Of a DNA stretch of 51,178 nucleotides, positions 32,835 through 41,685 are shown one piece after another. The DNA is from Deltaproteobacteria bacterium (GTDB taxonomy: Bacteria; Desulfobacterota; Binatia; Bin18). How positions within the stretch are numbered: position 1 is the first letter of the stretch; every line of letters starts with the position of its first letter. Under the pieces are notes generated by a model. That model did not search any database. It saw only the letters and a program-made list of their open reading frames with translations, and was not told the DNA's origin. Location: assembly GCA_016874775.1 (NCBI GenBank), contig VGTJ01000013.1:1-51178 (forward strand). The letters are read 5' to 3'. Position numbers and translations under genes: made by a program.

Positions 32835-33302
32835 TCATTTTGCCTTCGTCGGCCACTGCACCCCATACGAGGCCAAGCCTCCGGCAAGCTTCGTCCCGCC
32901 AGCGTCACGGACGACCTCCCGGAAGGAAGGGCTGCCGACGACCTGCGATTTAAACGAGGTAATGAAGCGGTGGACTTCCGTCCGCAGATCCTCAGCGAGC
33001 TGAAAGTGGGCATACGCTTCGTCAAGGACTTCTAACAGTTCTTCCCAGTGCCGTTCCGTGATGCCCATGCCTTTGTGCGCCGCGATCATGGTACGGCCTC
33101 GGTAGACCGCTGGCCCGCCCCAATGAGAGGACGCAAAGTCACAGAAGTTCTGCAGTTCCACCTTGACACGTTCCTCAGACATGTGCTGCCAAATGCGTCC
33201 CACTTCCTCACGAGCCATCAGCTTGGCAATCGCGTATTCAATAAAGGCATAGATGGCGTCATGCCCGCCCAGTCGGTCATACAAAGTGCGACTGTCATTC
33301 AT
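32835..33302 (-). CDS. Truncated hemoglobin, group I type
   Basis: 155 residues. LYDRLGGHDAIYAFIEYAI and MSEERVKVELQNFCDFASSHWGGP, then YRGRTMIAAHKGMGITERHWEELLEVL give the two-over-two globin. The proximal His is in IAAHKGM. The C-terminus extends about 30 residues beyond the usual end (VVRDAGGTKLAGGLASYG). It would bind O2 or NO, with a role in NO detoxification or redox sensing. Its stop is about 100 nt from the aminotransferase start on the same strand, so they may share a transcript, though no shared role is clear. Confidence 0.9.
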   Translation of the reverse strand: MNDSRTLYDRLGGHDAIYAFIEYAIAKLMAREEVGRIWQHMSEERVKVELQNFCDFASSHWGGPAVYRGRTMIAAHKGMGITERHWEELLEVLDEAYAHFQLAEDLRTEVHRFITSFKSQVVGSPSFREVVRDAGGTKLAGGLASYGVQWPTKAK

Positions 33303-33630
33303 CGAGTGCCTCCTTGTGTTGCGATAGTGAGCGAACTTTAGATTCTTTCACCGTTTCGGCCTCGCAGTAGTACCACGAATCGGCATCCGCAGGATACCAT
33401 ATACGCCTTCTCTGCTATGTCCGAGCCACTAACATCAGAGGAGAGGTAGTGCCAAAACTGGCGGCAATCTGCTACGGTCGCGAGCTGTCAAGCGCTGAAG
33501 GGGCATAAAAGAGAATGCGGTGAAGACGGAAGCGGCAATCAGCGAATTCTCTCCCGCATCCTTTTGGTGGTTCTCGCTCGTCTATCGCGTGAGGATCGTA
33601 TCCGCGTTGCAAGGAGAGGAGGAAAACTCC
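33303..33630. other. Divergent gap between hemoglobin and efflux operon
   Basis: 328 nt with no gene that I can see. The efflux permease has GGAGAGGAGG just before its ATG at 33631. The frame upstream to 33520 is open but has no family sequence. Promoters for both directions should lie here; no specific operator is evident. Confidence 0.6.
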
Positions 33631-36093
33631 ATGACGTTTGTTCAGGAACTCGCCTTTGCGTTTCGTTCGATCGCTAACATGAAAGGCTTGTCGATCGCCA
33701 TCATTTTGACGTTGGCACTCGGGATCGGCGTGAACATCGCCATCTTCGGTCTGGTGCGGGCCGTGCTCCTGCGACCGTTAGTCAACCGAGGTGAAGACCG
33801 CATCGTCTACATTCGTCAAAGCGCACCCGGCATTGGCAGGGAAAACGCGACGTTCTCGGTGCCCGAGATCAAGGACCTGCGCGAACGGGTCCGTTCGCTG
33901 TCGGATATCGGCGAGTTCTCCACCATACCGTTCTCGGTGATCGGTCTTGGCGAGCCACGGCAAGTGCGGGCCGGTGTCGTTAGTGGGAACTACTTTGAGG
34001 TGATGGGATTGCGTCCGGTCCTAGGTCGGCTCCTCACGGCCAGTGATGACGGTGCGAGCGCCGCCGGAGCGGCTGTGCTGACCTATGCGTTCTGGTCGTC
34101 GGCCTTTCAGCGGGACACCGGAATTATTGGCAAGACGGTCCGCATCGATACGACGTTCGGCAGCCGGCCCGCAGTGATCGTTGGCGTGCTTGAACCTTCG
34201 GTCCCGTACCCCGCCGAGACCGAAATGCTCGCCAACATGGTCACCAGTCCTCATCATCTGTCAGCGACTATGGTGCAAGGCCGCGAGCATCGCATGACCG
34301 AAGTGTTTGCCCGGCTGGCGCCAGACTCCTCAGTCGATGCGGCCCGCAGCGAAATTACTGGAGCGTACGAGTCGATTCGACGCGACTACTCTGAGGCGTA
34401 CCCGGCGCAAGCGGCATACACGATCCGCACGGTGCCGTTACGCGAACAATTGACGACCAACGCGCGCACGGTGCTGCTTGTGCTGTTTGCTGCCGCGCTC
34501 CTCATTTTTGTGATTGCGTGCTCGAATGTTGCCAATTTGATTCTGGCGCGCACGGTCCGCCGTGAATCAGAACTGGCGGTCATGGCCGCTCTCGGCGCTC
34601 ATCCGATGGCGTTGCGCCGTCTGTTGTTGGCAGAAAGCACGGTGCTGTGCGGACTCGGTGCGCTTGCGGGTGCGGCGCTGGCATGGCCGCTCGCAGCCAT
34701 GTTGTCGCGTTATGCGGCCCGTTTCTCGGTGCGCGCGCTCGAAGTCACGATCGATCCGGTGATGCTCTCGCTCGGCGTCGTACTCGCCTTACTGGCGGCG
34801 GTACTGCTCGCGTTCGTGCCCAGTCTGCCGTCCGACGCACGCAACGGCGGCTTGAAGCTCGCCAGCGGCAGCGCCAGGGTTGCCGCTGGTGCCAGCAAGT
34901 TGAATGTCTTCGCGGTGATCCAGATCGGCGCTTGCTTTATTCTCGTGGTCGGCGCCATTGCGCTGGTACGCACATTCCTCGCTCTGCAGGCGTCCTCCCC
35001 TGGGTTCGACACCACGAAGATACTCGCGCTCAACGTACCGGTGACTTCGTACGGCCGCACCCCTGAAGATGTCCGCAACTTTTACCGCCGCTTACAAGCG
35101 CGACTGGGTGAACTTCCCGAGGTGGAGCAAGTGGCGATCGGCAGCAGCATTCCGTGGCGCAGGGATGAGGTTCTTGATCGCGCAGGCTTTGGCTATCGGC
35201 TTGAGGGCGGTGTGAGTGGCGCGGCCAATGAGGATCCCCGTGCCCGCATGCGCTCGGTCTCGCCGGCGTACTTCGCGACCCTTGGTGTCCCAATCGACGC
35301 GGGCCGGGACTTTACGACTGACGATCGGGACGGCGCCGAGCGCGTGGTCATCGTCAGCGCCAGCGTGGCGGCAAAGTTGGGACCTGAGCGAGACGTGCTG
35401 AATCGGAAATTGTACTGGACCGATCCGATCATGAAATTCATCGGCGTTAGTCAGGAGCCACGCCGCATCGTCGGCATCGTGCCAGACATCGACGACGAGC
35501 ATGTCATCCCTGGGGCTCTGCCCACGGTGTACCAACCGTTCGAGCAGCAAGTGTTCGGCGGACGCGTTTTCATCCACGTCCGCAACGGCCCTCATGCAAT
35601 CATTCCGGCGGTGACGCAGACGATCCACGAGCTGGCGAACGATCAGCCGGTGGTGGGCGGAGCAACCCTGTCTGAGATCCGCGCAGAAGTGATCTCGCCC
35701 GATCGGCTCAATGCAGCGGTGTTCAGCTTGTTCGCTGTGGTTGCGTTGGCGATCGCCGTAGTGGGCGTCGCCGGGGTGCTCGCTTTCTCGGTCAGCGGAC
35801 GTACGCGCGAGTTCGGCATCCGCATGGCGCTCGGCGCCACGCCGTCTAACATCCTGGCTGGTGTCATTGGCCATGGCGCGGTGATGGCCGGAGCCGGGAT
35901 CGCGACTGGCCTGGTGGGTGGCTACTTCCTCCTGCAGCTGACGGCGCGTTTTATCGGACAGATGCAAATGCCGGGTGTAGCGGCACTGGCGGCCGCGGGA
36001 GCCGTGCTCGTCCTTGCTGGTGTAGGTGCCGCGTTCGTTCCAGCCGCGCGAGCAGCGGCGACCAATATCGTGGAATCGTTGAAGGCTGAATAG
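33631..36093 (+). CDS. FtsX/MacB-type efflux permease (ADOP-like)
   Basis: 820 residues. The N-terminal transmembrane helix LSIAIILTLALGIGVNIAIF, a MacB periplasmic domain, helices near 290-420, a second FtsX set and the final TM group FSLFAVVALAIAVVGVAGVLAFSVSGRTREFGIRMALGAT-type motif show the duplicated 'ADOP' permease layout. Such permeases work with an adaptor, an ATPase and a TolC-like protein to export drugs, lipids or peptides. Here all four genes follow in one direction and the adaptor GTG overlaps the permease TAG by 1 nt. The start at 33631 is chosen for its strong RBS. Confidence 0.9.
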   Translation: MTFVQELAFAFRSIANMKGLSIAIILTLALGIGVNIAIFGLVRAVLLRPLVNRGEDRIVYIRQSAPGIGRENATFSVPEIKDLRERVRSLSDIGEFSTIPFSVIGLGEPRQVRAGVVSGNYFEVMGLRPVLGRLLTASDDGASAAGAAVLTYAFWSSAFQRDTGIIGKTVRIDTTFGSRPAVIVGVLEPSVPYPAETEMLANMVTSPHHLSATMVQGREHRMTEVFARLAPDSSVDAARSEITGAYESIRRDYSEAYPAQAAYTIRTVPLREQLTTNARTVLLVLFAAALLIFVIACSNVANLILARTVRRESELAVMAALGAHPMALRRLLLAESTVLCGLGALAGAALAWPLAAMLSRYAARFSVRALEVTIDPVMLSLGVVLALLAAVLLAFVPSLPSDARNGGLKLASGSARVAAGASKLNVFAVIQIGACFILVVGAIALVRTFLALQASSPGFDTTKILALNVPVTSYGRTPEDVRNFYRRLQARLGELPEVEQVAIGSSIPWRRDEVLDRAGFGYRLEGGVSGAANEDPRARMRSVSPAYFATLGVPIDAGRDFTTDDRDGAERVVIVSASVAAKLGPERDVLNRKLYWTDPIMKFIGVSQEPRRIVGIVPDIDDEHVIPGALPTVYQPFEQQVFGGRVFIHVRNGPHAIIPAVTQTIHELANDQPVVGGATLSEIRAEVISPDRLNAAVFSLFAVVALAIAVVGVAGVLAFSVSGRTREFGIRMALGATPSNILAGVIGHGAVMAGAGIATGLVGGYFLLQLTARFIGQMQMPGVAALAAAGAVLVLAGVGAAFVPAARAAATNIVESLKAE

Positions 36094-37358
36094 TGGTAGA
36101 TATTCAGAAATCACAAACTGAGATTACGCAGCGGCGCTGGCGACGGAAAGTGATCCCGGTCGGCGTCGCCGTGGTGCTGTTGGTTGCGGCATATCTTGTC
36201 GCTCGCCTCGGACCCGCGACGCCTGAAGTTGACCGCAGTGGACTATGGATCGACACCGTGCAGCTCGGAGACGTGCCGCGGGAACTCCGTGGCGTGGGCG
36301 AGCTTGCGCCGCAAGACGACGCCTCACGCTGGGTGTCAGCGGAACTGGATGGTCGCGTCGATCGCAAGCTCCTCGAACGCGGGGCAGTAGTCACGTCCGA
36401 CACGGTAATCCTGCAATTGAGTAATCGCGACGTCGAACAGGCCGCGCAGGAAGCGCGACTCGAACTGCAAGGAGCCGAAGCGGCATACACCAGTCTGGAG
36501 GCCTCGTTGCAAAGCGATCTGTTGGCGTTGCGCTCCGCCTCGGCGTCGATCGAGGCCCAGCAAGCGGATGCGACCTTACAAGCAGAGGTCGACTCCAAAC
36601 TCGCGAGCGATGGTCTGCTCGCGGAATTGATTGCCCGTCAGTCGGAGGTACGGAAGGCTTCACTCGCCAATCGCGCAAAGTTAGAGAGCGATCGTGTCCG
36701 CACGACCGAGGCCTCGGTCTCGACTCGACTAGCAACACAGCGGGCTGAAGTCGAGCGTCGTCGTGCTTTGGCGCAGCTCAAACAGCGTGACTTGGAGTCA
36801 ATGACAGTGCGCGCCGGTATGGGTGGCGTGTTGCAGGACATCGTCGTCGAAGTCGGGCAGCGCGTCGCGCGCAACGCCAACCTGGCACGGGTGGTGGATC
36901 CTGCGCGGCTGAAAGCGGTCATTCGGATTCCGGAAGCGCAGACGCACGATCTGCGGCTCAACCTGCCCGCTGCCATAGACACTCACAGTGGGATCATTCG
37001 CGGACGAGTTTCCCGTATTGCGCCCTCTGCCCAGAACGGGACGGTAACCATCGATGTGGAACTCACCAGCGAGCTGCCACCGGGGGCACGACCGGACATG
37101 ACTGTGGATGGCACGGTGGAACTCGAACGGCTCAGTCAGATCCGGCATATCGGTCGGCCCTCGGCTGGGCAGACAGAAGGCGCGGTCACGCTATACAAAC
37201 TGAGTCCAGAGGGAACCGAGGCGGTGCGCATTAACGTCACACTTGGCCGTGCTTCGGCGAACCGGGTGCAAATTCTGCAAGGTGATCTGCGGCCCGGCGA
37301 TCGCGTTGTGTTGTCCGACACGTCAGCCTGGCTCGGTGCCACCGTCAGGTTCCGGTAG
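36093..37358 (+). CDS. Periplasmic adaptor (HlyD/MacA-like membrane fusion protein)
   Basis: 421 residues from a GTG whose G is the last base of the permease stop (TAGTG), so translation is coupled. A single TM helix (about 20-38) anchors it, then a lipoyl-like domain (VSAELDGRVDRKLLERGAVV), a long coiled coil (about 120-215), a second half-lipoyl (MTVRAGMGGVLQDIVVEVG) and a beta-barrel domain (VKAVIRIPEAQTHDL-type). It bridges the permease and the outer-membrane channel across the periplasm. The coiled coil is long enough for a docking hairpin. Confidence 0.9.
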   Translation: MVDIQKSQTEITQRRWRRKVIPVGVAVVLLVAAYLVARLGPATPEVDRSGLWIDTVQLGDVPRELRGVGELAPQDDASRWVSAELDGRVDRKLLERGAVVTSDTVILQLSNRDVEQAAQEARLELQGAEAAYTSLEASLQSDLLALRSASASIEAQQADATLQAEVDSKLASDGLLAELIARQSEVRKASLANRAKLESDRVRTTEASVSTRLATQRAEVERRRALAQLKQRDLESMTVRAGMGGVLQDIVVEVGQRVARNANLARVVDPARLKAVIRIPEAQTHDLRLNLPAAIDTHSGIIRGRVSRIAPSAQNGTVTIDVELTSELPPGARPDMTVDGTVELERLSQIRHIGRPSAGQTEGAVTLYKLSPEGTEAVRINVTLGRASANRVQILQGDLRPGDRVVLSDTSAWLGATVRFR

Positions 37359-37383
37359 GCAATTGCAGAGAGGAGATGGGGAC

Positions 37384-38103
37384 ATGGGTGACAAGACCGT
37401 CATCAAACTGGAAAACGTCTTCAAGGTGTTTGAGACGGAGACCGTGACTACGCACGCGCTGGCTAACATCGATTTGCAGGTCGAGCGCGGCGAGTACATA
37501 GCGATTGCCGGGCCGTCGGGCTGTGGTAAGTCCACGCTACTGTCGATCCTGGGCTTGCTCGATACGGCGACGTCCGGCGCGTATTTTCTCGACGGCCAGC
37601 CAGTGACTGGTCTCAGCGCCAAACAACGGGCACAGGTACGGAATCGGCAAATCGGGTTCATCTTCCAGAGCTTTAACCTGCTGGGTGACAGAACCGTGGT
37701 GCAGAATGTGGAGCTGCCGTTGATCTATCGCGGCCTGAGCGCGAGTGAGCGCCGCACGCAAGCCATGCGCGCACTTGAGCGCGTGGGGATGACAGCGCGC
37801 GCGAGTCACTATCCGTCACAATTGTCCGGCGGCCAGCAGCAACGCGTGGCCGTTGCCAGAGCGGTGGTCGGCGATCCGTCTATTCTTCTTGCGGACGAGC
37901 CCACCGGCAATCTCGACTCGAAGAACGGCGCAGCCGTGATGGAGTTGCTCCGCGAGCTCCACGTCGGTGGCGCGACGGTGTGTCTCGTGACTCACGATCC
38001 CCGTTTTGCTGAGGACGCCAACCGTGTCATGCGCTTGCTTGATGGGGTGCTGGTGAAGGATGAGGCTGTTTCCCACAATGAAGCGGCAAACTCGGGCGTC
38101 TAA
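37384..38103 (+). CDS. ABC transporter ATPase, MacB/LolD type
   Basis: 239 residues. Walker A GPSGCGKST, Q-loop IGFIFQSFNLL, signature LSGGQQQRVAVARA, Walker B ILLADEPTGNLD and H-loop LVTHDPRF are complete. It powers the permease upstream. A TAA at 38101 ends it and a REP-like repeat follows. Its separation from the permease in its own gene, after the adaptor, is the usual order in such four-gene efflux operons. Confidence 0.95.
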   Translation: MGDKTVIKLENVFKVFETETVTTHALANIDLQVERGEYIAIAGPSGCGKSTLLSILGLLDTATSGAYFLDGQPVTGLSAKQRAQVRNRQIGFIFQSFNLLGDRTVVQNVELPLIYRGLSASERRTQAMRALERVGMTARASHYPSQLSGGQQQRVAVARAVVGDPSILLADEPTGNLDSKNGAAVMELLRELHVGGATVCLVTHDPRFAEDANRVMRLLDGVLVKDEAVSHNEAANSGV

Positions 38104-38146
38104 TATAGGTTTCCTCAATCATTTGTGGATGCACAGCCCGTTCATG

Positions 38147-38222
38147 CTTCGACAAGCTCAGCACGGACGGGGAGATTATCTTGGCTTTCTTGTTTTTTCC
38201 GTGCGTCCTGAGCTTGTCGAAG
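38147..38222. repeat. REP-like inverted repeat at the TolC gene start
   Basis: CTTCGACAAGCTCAGCACGG (38147-38166) pairs with CCGTGCGTCCTGAGCTTGTC (38199-38218). The open frame ahead of the TolC-like gene runs right through it, so it may form a hairpin in the mRNA between ATPase and channel genes. Confidence 0.85.
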
Positions 38223-38269
38223 GGCGGTTTGTGTCATCGGCGTCGTTATCTCAAGTAGGGCTTTTATAC

Positions 38270-39790
38270 GTGTGTCGAAGAGTGGCAGTCATTACCGCCA
38301 GCCTCCTCTTGCTGTGGTACACATCTGCACAGGCGCAGCAACCCAACTCGCTTGTGCTCAGCCCGGAGCAAGCCGTCGCTTTTGCGCTTGAGCGCAGCCT
38401 GGTTCTCAAAGCGGCGCGGTTCGGTCCGGAGATCGCCGACCTCGACGTCCGCTCGGCCAACACTGCTTGGACGCCGCAATTTTCTGCACGGGCAGGCGTC
38501 AGCAATAGTCACTCACCTCCAGTGAGAACTTTCGATTCTCCGTCAGGGATTCTCAGCAGACAACGATCTGCAGCAGCCTCTATCGACCAATTGCTGCCGT
38601 GGGGGTCGTCCTATAGCGTCGAATGGGATGGCGTGCGGCGCTCAGGCACCGATGCGCTCGCCCGTTTCAATCCGCAGTTAAGTACAGGCATGCGCGTCAC
38701 GTTTACGCAACATTTGCTCAGAGGACTGCGCATTGATGAGGCGCGTGCCAACTGGCTGATCAGCGTCAAAGGACAAACCGTTTCCGAGGCGGAGCTTACG
38801 AGTGCTGTGGCCGCCACGACCCGCTCCGTCCTGCAGGCGTACTGGTCCTGGGTTCACGCACGCGAATATCTCGCAGTGGAACAACAGTCTCTGGCGCAGG
38901 CGCAGAAGTTCCTGCGTGAGGATCGCGAGCGTGCGGCGTTGGGGAAGATTGCCGCGGTTGAGGTGGTCGAGGTGGAGTCGGAAGTGGCGCGCCGGTCGGA
39001 TGTCATAGTGAGTGCTACGAAAGAGGTCGCCAATGCACAAGACCGCGTGCGTCTCCTGATTTTTGCGCCACTCGATCTCGAACAGAGTCTTGCGCTGGTT
39101 CCACCGCCCGACCTTGTGCGGGAGGACATTACGATAGGACAGACGGACGAACTCATTGCGCGCGCGCTTACGCTGCGGCAAGATTTGCGCATCTTGCGGG
39201 CGGTGCTCGACATCGATGACATTACCATAGCGCAGCTCAAAGACGAGGCGCTGCCCGATGTCTCGCTAATCCTAAGCTATACCGGACTCGGCATCGCCGG
39301 GAGGCAAGTACGGTCTTCACCACTGACCGGCGGCCCTGTCACTGGAAGTGTGGCGCCGAGTTTCGGGTCCGCCCTTGATGACGTGGTAGCCTTCCGCTAT
39401 CCGGGGTGGTCCGTCGGGCTGTCGGTGCAGGTGCCACTTGGCGAGTCACTGGCCGCTGCTGAAGCAGCGAAAGCGTCAGTCAAACGACGCCAGGATGCGA
39501 CGACGCTCATGAGTGCAGAACAACAAGCTGTGACCGAGATCAAAGCGGTTATTCGCGGTGTGGAGGCGAATCGCCAACGGTTGCCGCTGACCGCGAACGC
39601 AGTGGCCCTGGCCGAGCGTCGGCTGAATGCTGAGGAGCGGAAGTTTCTGGTCGGCCTGTCGACTACTTTCCTGGTCATTCAAGCCCAACGCGATCTGACC
39701 GCCGCCCGCGAGCGAGAGTTGTCCTCGCTGCTGGACTATCGTCTTTCGCTTGCGGATCTCCAGGCCGTACAGACCATTCCGGTGCGGTAA
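38270..39790 (+). CDS. TolC-family outer-membrane efflux protein
   Basis: About 506 residues from a GTG at 38270 (AGTAGGG upstream; a later GTG at 38282 is possible), giving a signal peptide VAVITASLLLLWYTSAQAQ. The mature part has the two OEP repeats: LSPEQAVAFALERSLVLKAAR, then QTVSEAELTSAVAATTRSVL, and QQAVTEIKAVIRGVEANRQR, VALAERRLNAEERKF and TTFLVIQAQRDLTAARERE with long alpha-helical hairpins. It completes the efflux operon as the outer-membrane channel. Open frame upstream to 38060 covers the end of the ATPase gene and the REP element and is not coding. Confidence 0.9.
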   Translation: MCRRVAVITASLLLLWYTSAQAQQPNSLVLSPEQAVAFALERSLVLKAARFGPEIADLDVRSANTAWTPQFSARAGVSNSHSPPVRTFDSPSGILSRQRSAAASIDQLLPWGSSYSVEWDGVRRSGTDALARFNPQLSTGMRVTFTQHLLRGLRIDEARANWLISVKGQTVSEAELTSAVAATTRSVLQAYWSWVHAREYLAVEQQSLAQAQKFLREDRERAALGKIAAVEVVEVESEVARRSDVIVSATKEVANAQDRVRLLIFAPLDLEQSLALVPPPDLVREDITIGQTDELIARALTLRQDLRILRAVLDIDDITIAQLKDEALPDVSLILSYTGLGIAGRQVRSSPLTGGPVTGSVAPSFGSALDDVVAFRYPGWSVGLSVQVPLGESLAAAEAAKASVKRRQDATTLMSAEQQAVTEIKAVIRGVEANRQRLPLTANAVALAERRLNAEERKFLVGLSTTFLVIQAQRDLTAARERELSSLLDYRLSLADLQAVQTIPVR

Positions 39791-39961
39791 TGGCTGCGCA
39801 GCAGCAGAACACAACCTGCCTACGGGCAGTGGCCCTGAGAGATCAATTCCGGAGCCAGAAACGTTTCTTTTTCGTGTTGGGTCATTGCCGTTGACATGGC
39901 ATGCTCCTCTATCGTCTCTCGTGTTGTTTCTTTGAGGTTGTCCACGTTAGTGAGGCTCCTC

Positions 39962-40339
39962 TCATTGCTGCTCTCTCCGCCCATACCGCCACGCGTTCAG
40001 CGAAATGAATTGGCCTGCGATCAATACTCCCGCTGCGATGACGTTTCTAATCGCTTGAACGATATCTCCTACACTCATGTCTTTCGTTGGATCGTTGTCC
40101 TGATAGATGGCGAGAATTCCTGGATGCTGTGGATACTGCCCATGCAGTTCCTCAAAATCGCGTGGATTCTTGGTAACGAGCACCAGCCCCTGACTCATTG
40201 CATACTGCAAGTGCACTTCGTCTGAGTGTCCGGCAACGCCTGCATCGAAGGGAGTGACAACGTCCCAACCGGCCTGACGGAGTACGCGCACTAAGGCTTT
40301 ATCATAGGCGCAGTCGTCAAGATAAATCTTGAGGCTCAA
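39962..40339 (-). CDS. DUF5615 PIN-like protein (toxin component)
   Basis: About 125 residues from a TTG at 40339 that overlaps the antitoxin end by 23 nt. KIYLDDCAYDKALVRVLRQAGWDVVTP and GHSDEVHLQYAMSQGLVLVTKNPRDF are the DUF5615/Mut7-C-like PIN fold, with Asp residues at LDD, SDE and RDF at the expected active-site positions. These pair with DUF433 antitoxins. A nuclease toxin role is inferred from that pairing. The start is chosen because codons before it overlap only the antitoxin frame. Confidence 0.85.
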   Translation of the reverse strand: MSLKIYLDDCAYDKALVRVLRQAGWDVVTPFDAGVAGHSDEVHLQYAMSQGLVLVTKNPRDFEELHGQYPQHPGILAIYQDNDPTKDMSVGDIVQAIRNVIAAGVLIAGQFISLNAWRYGRREQQ

Positions 40340-40718
40340 GAGGATAGCCTTTTTCCAGCAGGTAGCGCTTCTCTGCTTCCGCCTCCGCCTCAATCAGTTC
40401 ACGGTGAGCCTGGTAATACGCGAGCGCTTCTTCGATCGCTGCAAGCGGCAGATCGTAGCGCTCCGCCGCATCCGCCGGGAGGAGATGGTCTGCACGGATA
40501 CTTCGAACCAACTGTCCAACCGTGAGATTTCTCTCTTTGACGTAGAGCTGGCGTCTCCTCGGGTGGTCTCTCGCAACGAGGTACGTATACCCTTCCTGCG
40601 CATGTTCGTTGATCGCGGGGAGGAGGAGCAGCGTGAGCTGTGCCCCTTCTTCAAGTTCAAGGGTTTCTAGAGGCTTCAGCACGCCCCGTGTGTAGACGAC
40701 TTCAATGGCTTTCTGCAT
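40317..40718 (-). CDS. Fused antitoxin: DUF104-like plus DUF433-like domains
   Basis: 133 residues from the ATG at 40718. Residues 1-35 (QKAIEVVYTRGVLKPLETLEL, EEGAQLTLLLLP) match the DUF104 beta-hairpin antitoxin fold. Residues about 55-120 (RNLTVGQLVRSIRADHLLPA, DAAERYDLPLAAIEEALAYYQAHRELIEAE) match the DUF433 winged-helix fold that normally stands alone upstream of DUF5615. One gene thus carries two antitoxin modules. Its 3' end overlaps the toxin start by 23 nt. It is probably both DNA-binding repressor and toxin binder. Confidence 0.83.
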   Translation of the reverse strand: MQKAIEVVYTRGVLKPLETLELEEGAQLTLLLLPAINEHAQEGYTYLVARDHPRRRQLYVKERNLTVGQLVRSIRADHLLPADAAERYDLPLAAIEEALAYYQAHRELIEAEAEAEKRYLLEKGYPLEPQDLS

Positions 40719-40831
40719 GCGTAGGAACCTACCATAGAGCCAAGCGACCGAGCAAGCCGATAGCATGCCTGATGTCCTGCAAGCCACTCAACTTGTGACT
40801 TTGAGATGTGCCCTTGTCGTTCGTGGATTGC

Positions 40832-41035
40832 TCAGCGCAACTCGTCGAGTCCCAGCCAACAGCCGTAGTCGGCATAACTGCAGTCGGTAACAATCTTGCC
40901 ATCACGACAGGTGAGCGCTGCCCAAAATGGCAGTTGTCAATCTGGCCCACAATCGGACTCGAGCAGCGTCACTTCCAGACCACGACGTTGCCGACTGCAT
41001 GGCTCAAGTCAAGGCGCATCACGGGGTTCTCCCGT
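40832..41035 (-). pseudogene. Decayed SnoaL/NTF2-like fragment
   Basis: On the minus strand one frame reads NPVMRLDLSHAVGNVVVWK, then TGA. One base over, VTLLESDCGPD is followed by TGA, then QLPFWAALTCRDGKIVTDCS, YADYGCWLGLDELR and a final TGA. The parts look like the last strands of an NTF2 fold (..H..G..V...E..L..FW..LT.RDGKI..D.SYADY..W.GLDELR). Frameshift and nonsense both occur. It lies in the 325-nt gap 40719-41043; no other feature is seen there. Confidence 0.5.
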
Positions 41036-41043
41036 TGTTGCAG

Positions 41044-41685
41044 TTACGCCTTGGGCGGGACCGCGGCGGGACCGGCAATCTCCATCGCCTTTTTATAGGC
41101 TGGCCGTTCGCCGATGCGTTTTACATACGCCACAACGTTCGGCAGATCAGCGATAGCGCGTCCACCAAACAGTGGCAGTGCAGTCAGGTTGAAGGTCACC
41201 ATCACATCGGCACAGGTAAACTCGGGACCGGCCAGATAGGGCGACTTACCCAGGCGTTGGTCCAGATAGCGGTAGTAGGCCTCCTCGCGCCGCTTGATCG
41301 CTTTGCCAATCATTTCCGCCTCGGGGCTACCGGCCTTGGCGCCTAGCGCGAGTTTCGCAAAGAATAGTCCCAGGACGTTATTGTTGAAATGCATCCAGTA
41401 CAAATACTCCGCGTAGTTCGGTTGCGTCGGACCGACCGTCAGTTTGCCACCGGCGTAGCGATGACAGATGTACTCGACAATCACTGCCGATTCGGTGAGC
41501 GTGACGTCGCCATCTTGAATCACGGGCGCGGTGGCTGTCGGATGCAGGGCCAGGTATTCCGCCGGGGCCAATTGATCTGGGCCGCGGTTGTACCACTTCA
41601 GTTGGTAGGGCAGGTTTAACTCTTCCATCAACCAAACAATACGATCCGACTGCGACACGCCAAGATGGTGAATAGTGATCATCAT
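41044..41685 (-). CDS. Glutathione S-transferase family protein
   Basis: 213 residues. The thioredoxin-like N-domain has HHLGVSQSDRIVWLMEELNLPYQL with a Ser/Gln-type active site (LGVSQSDR), then HPTATAPVIQDGDVTLTESAVIVEYI with the cis-Pro and glutathione-binding TES motif. The helical C-domain has YLAGPEFTCADVMV with the N-capping motif and RAIADLPNVVAYVKRIGERPAYKKA. It conjugates glutathione to an electrophile or isomerises one; substrate unknown. A second GST lies at 43126, on the opposite strand. Confidence 0.9.
   Translation of the reverse strand: MMITIHHLGVSQSDRIVWLMEELNLPYQLKWYNRGPDQLAPAEYLALHPTATAPVIQDGDVTLTESAVIVEYICHRYAGGKLTVGPTQPNYAEYLYWMHFNNNVLGLFFAKLALGAKAGSPEAEMIGKAIKRREEAYYRYLDQRLGKSPYLAGPEFTCADVMVTFNLTALPLFGGRAIADLPNVVAYVKRIGERPAYKKAMEIAGPAAVPPKA

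Noticed and set aside
35092-36114. Long minus-strand open frame (340 codons) opposite the efflux permease
   Set aside because: It is rich in Arg/His/Asp with no fold motifs and lies antisense to a clearly coding permease with conserved motifs; a shadow frame.
40860-41000. TGA in the minus-strand SnoaL fragment as selenocysteine
   Set aside because: The frame also needs a shift of one base to stay on the NTF2 fold, so it is decayed; no Cys is expected there.
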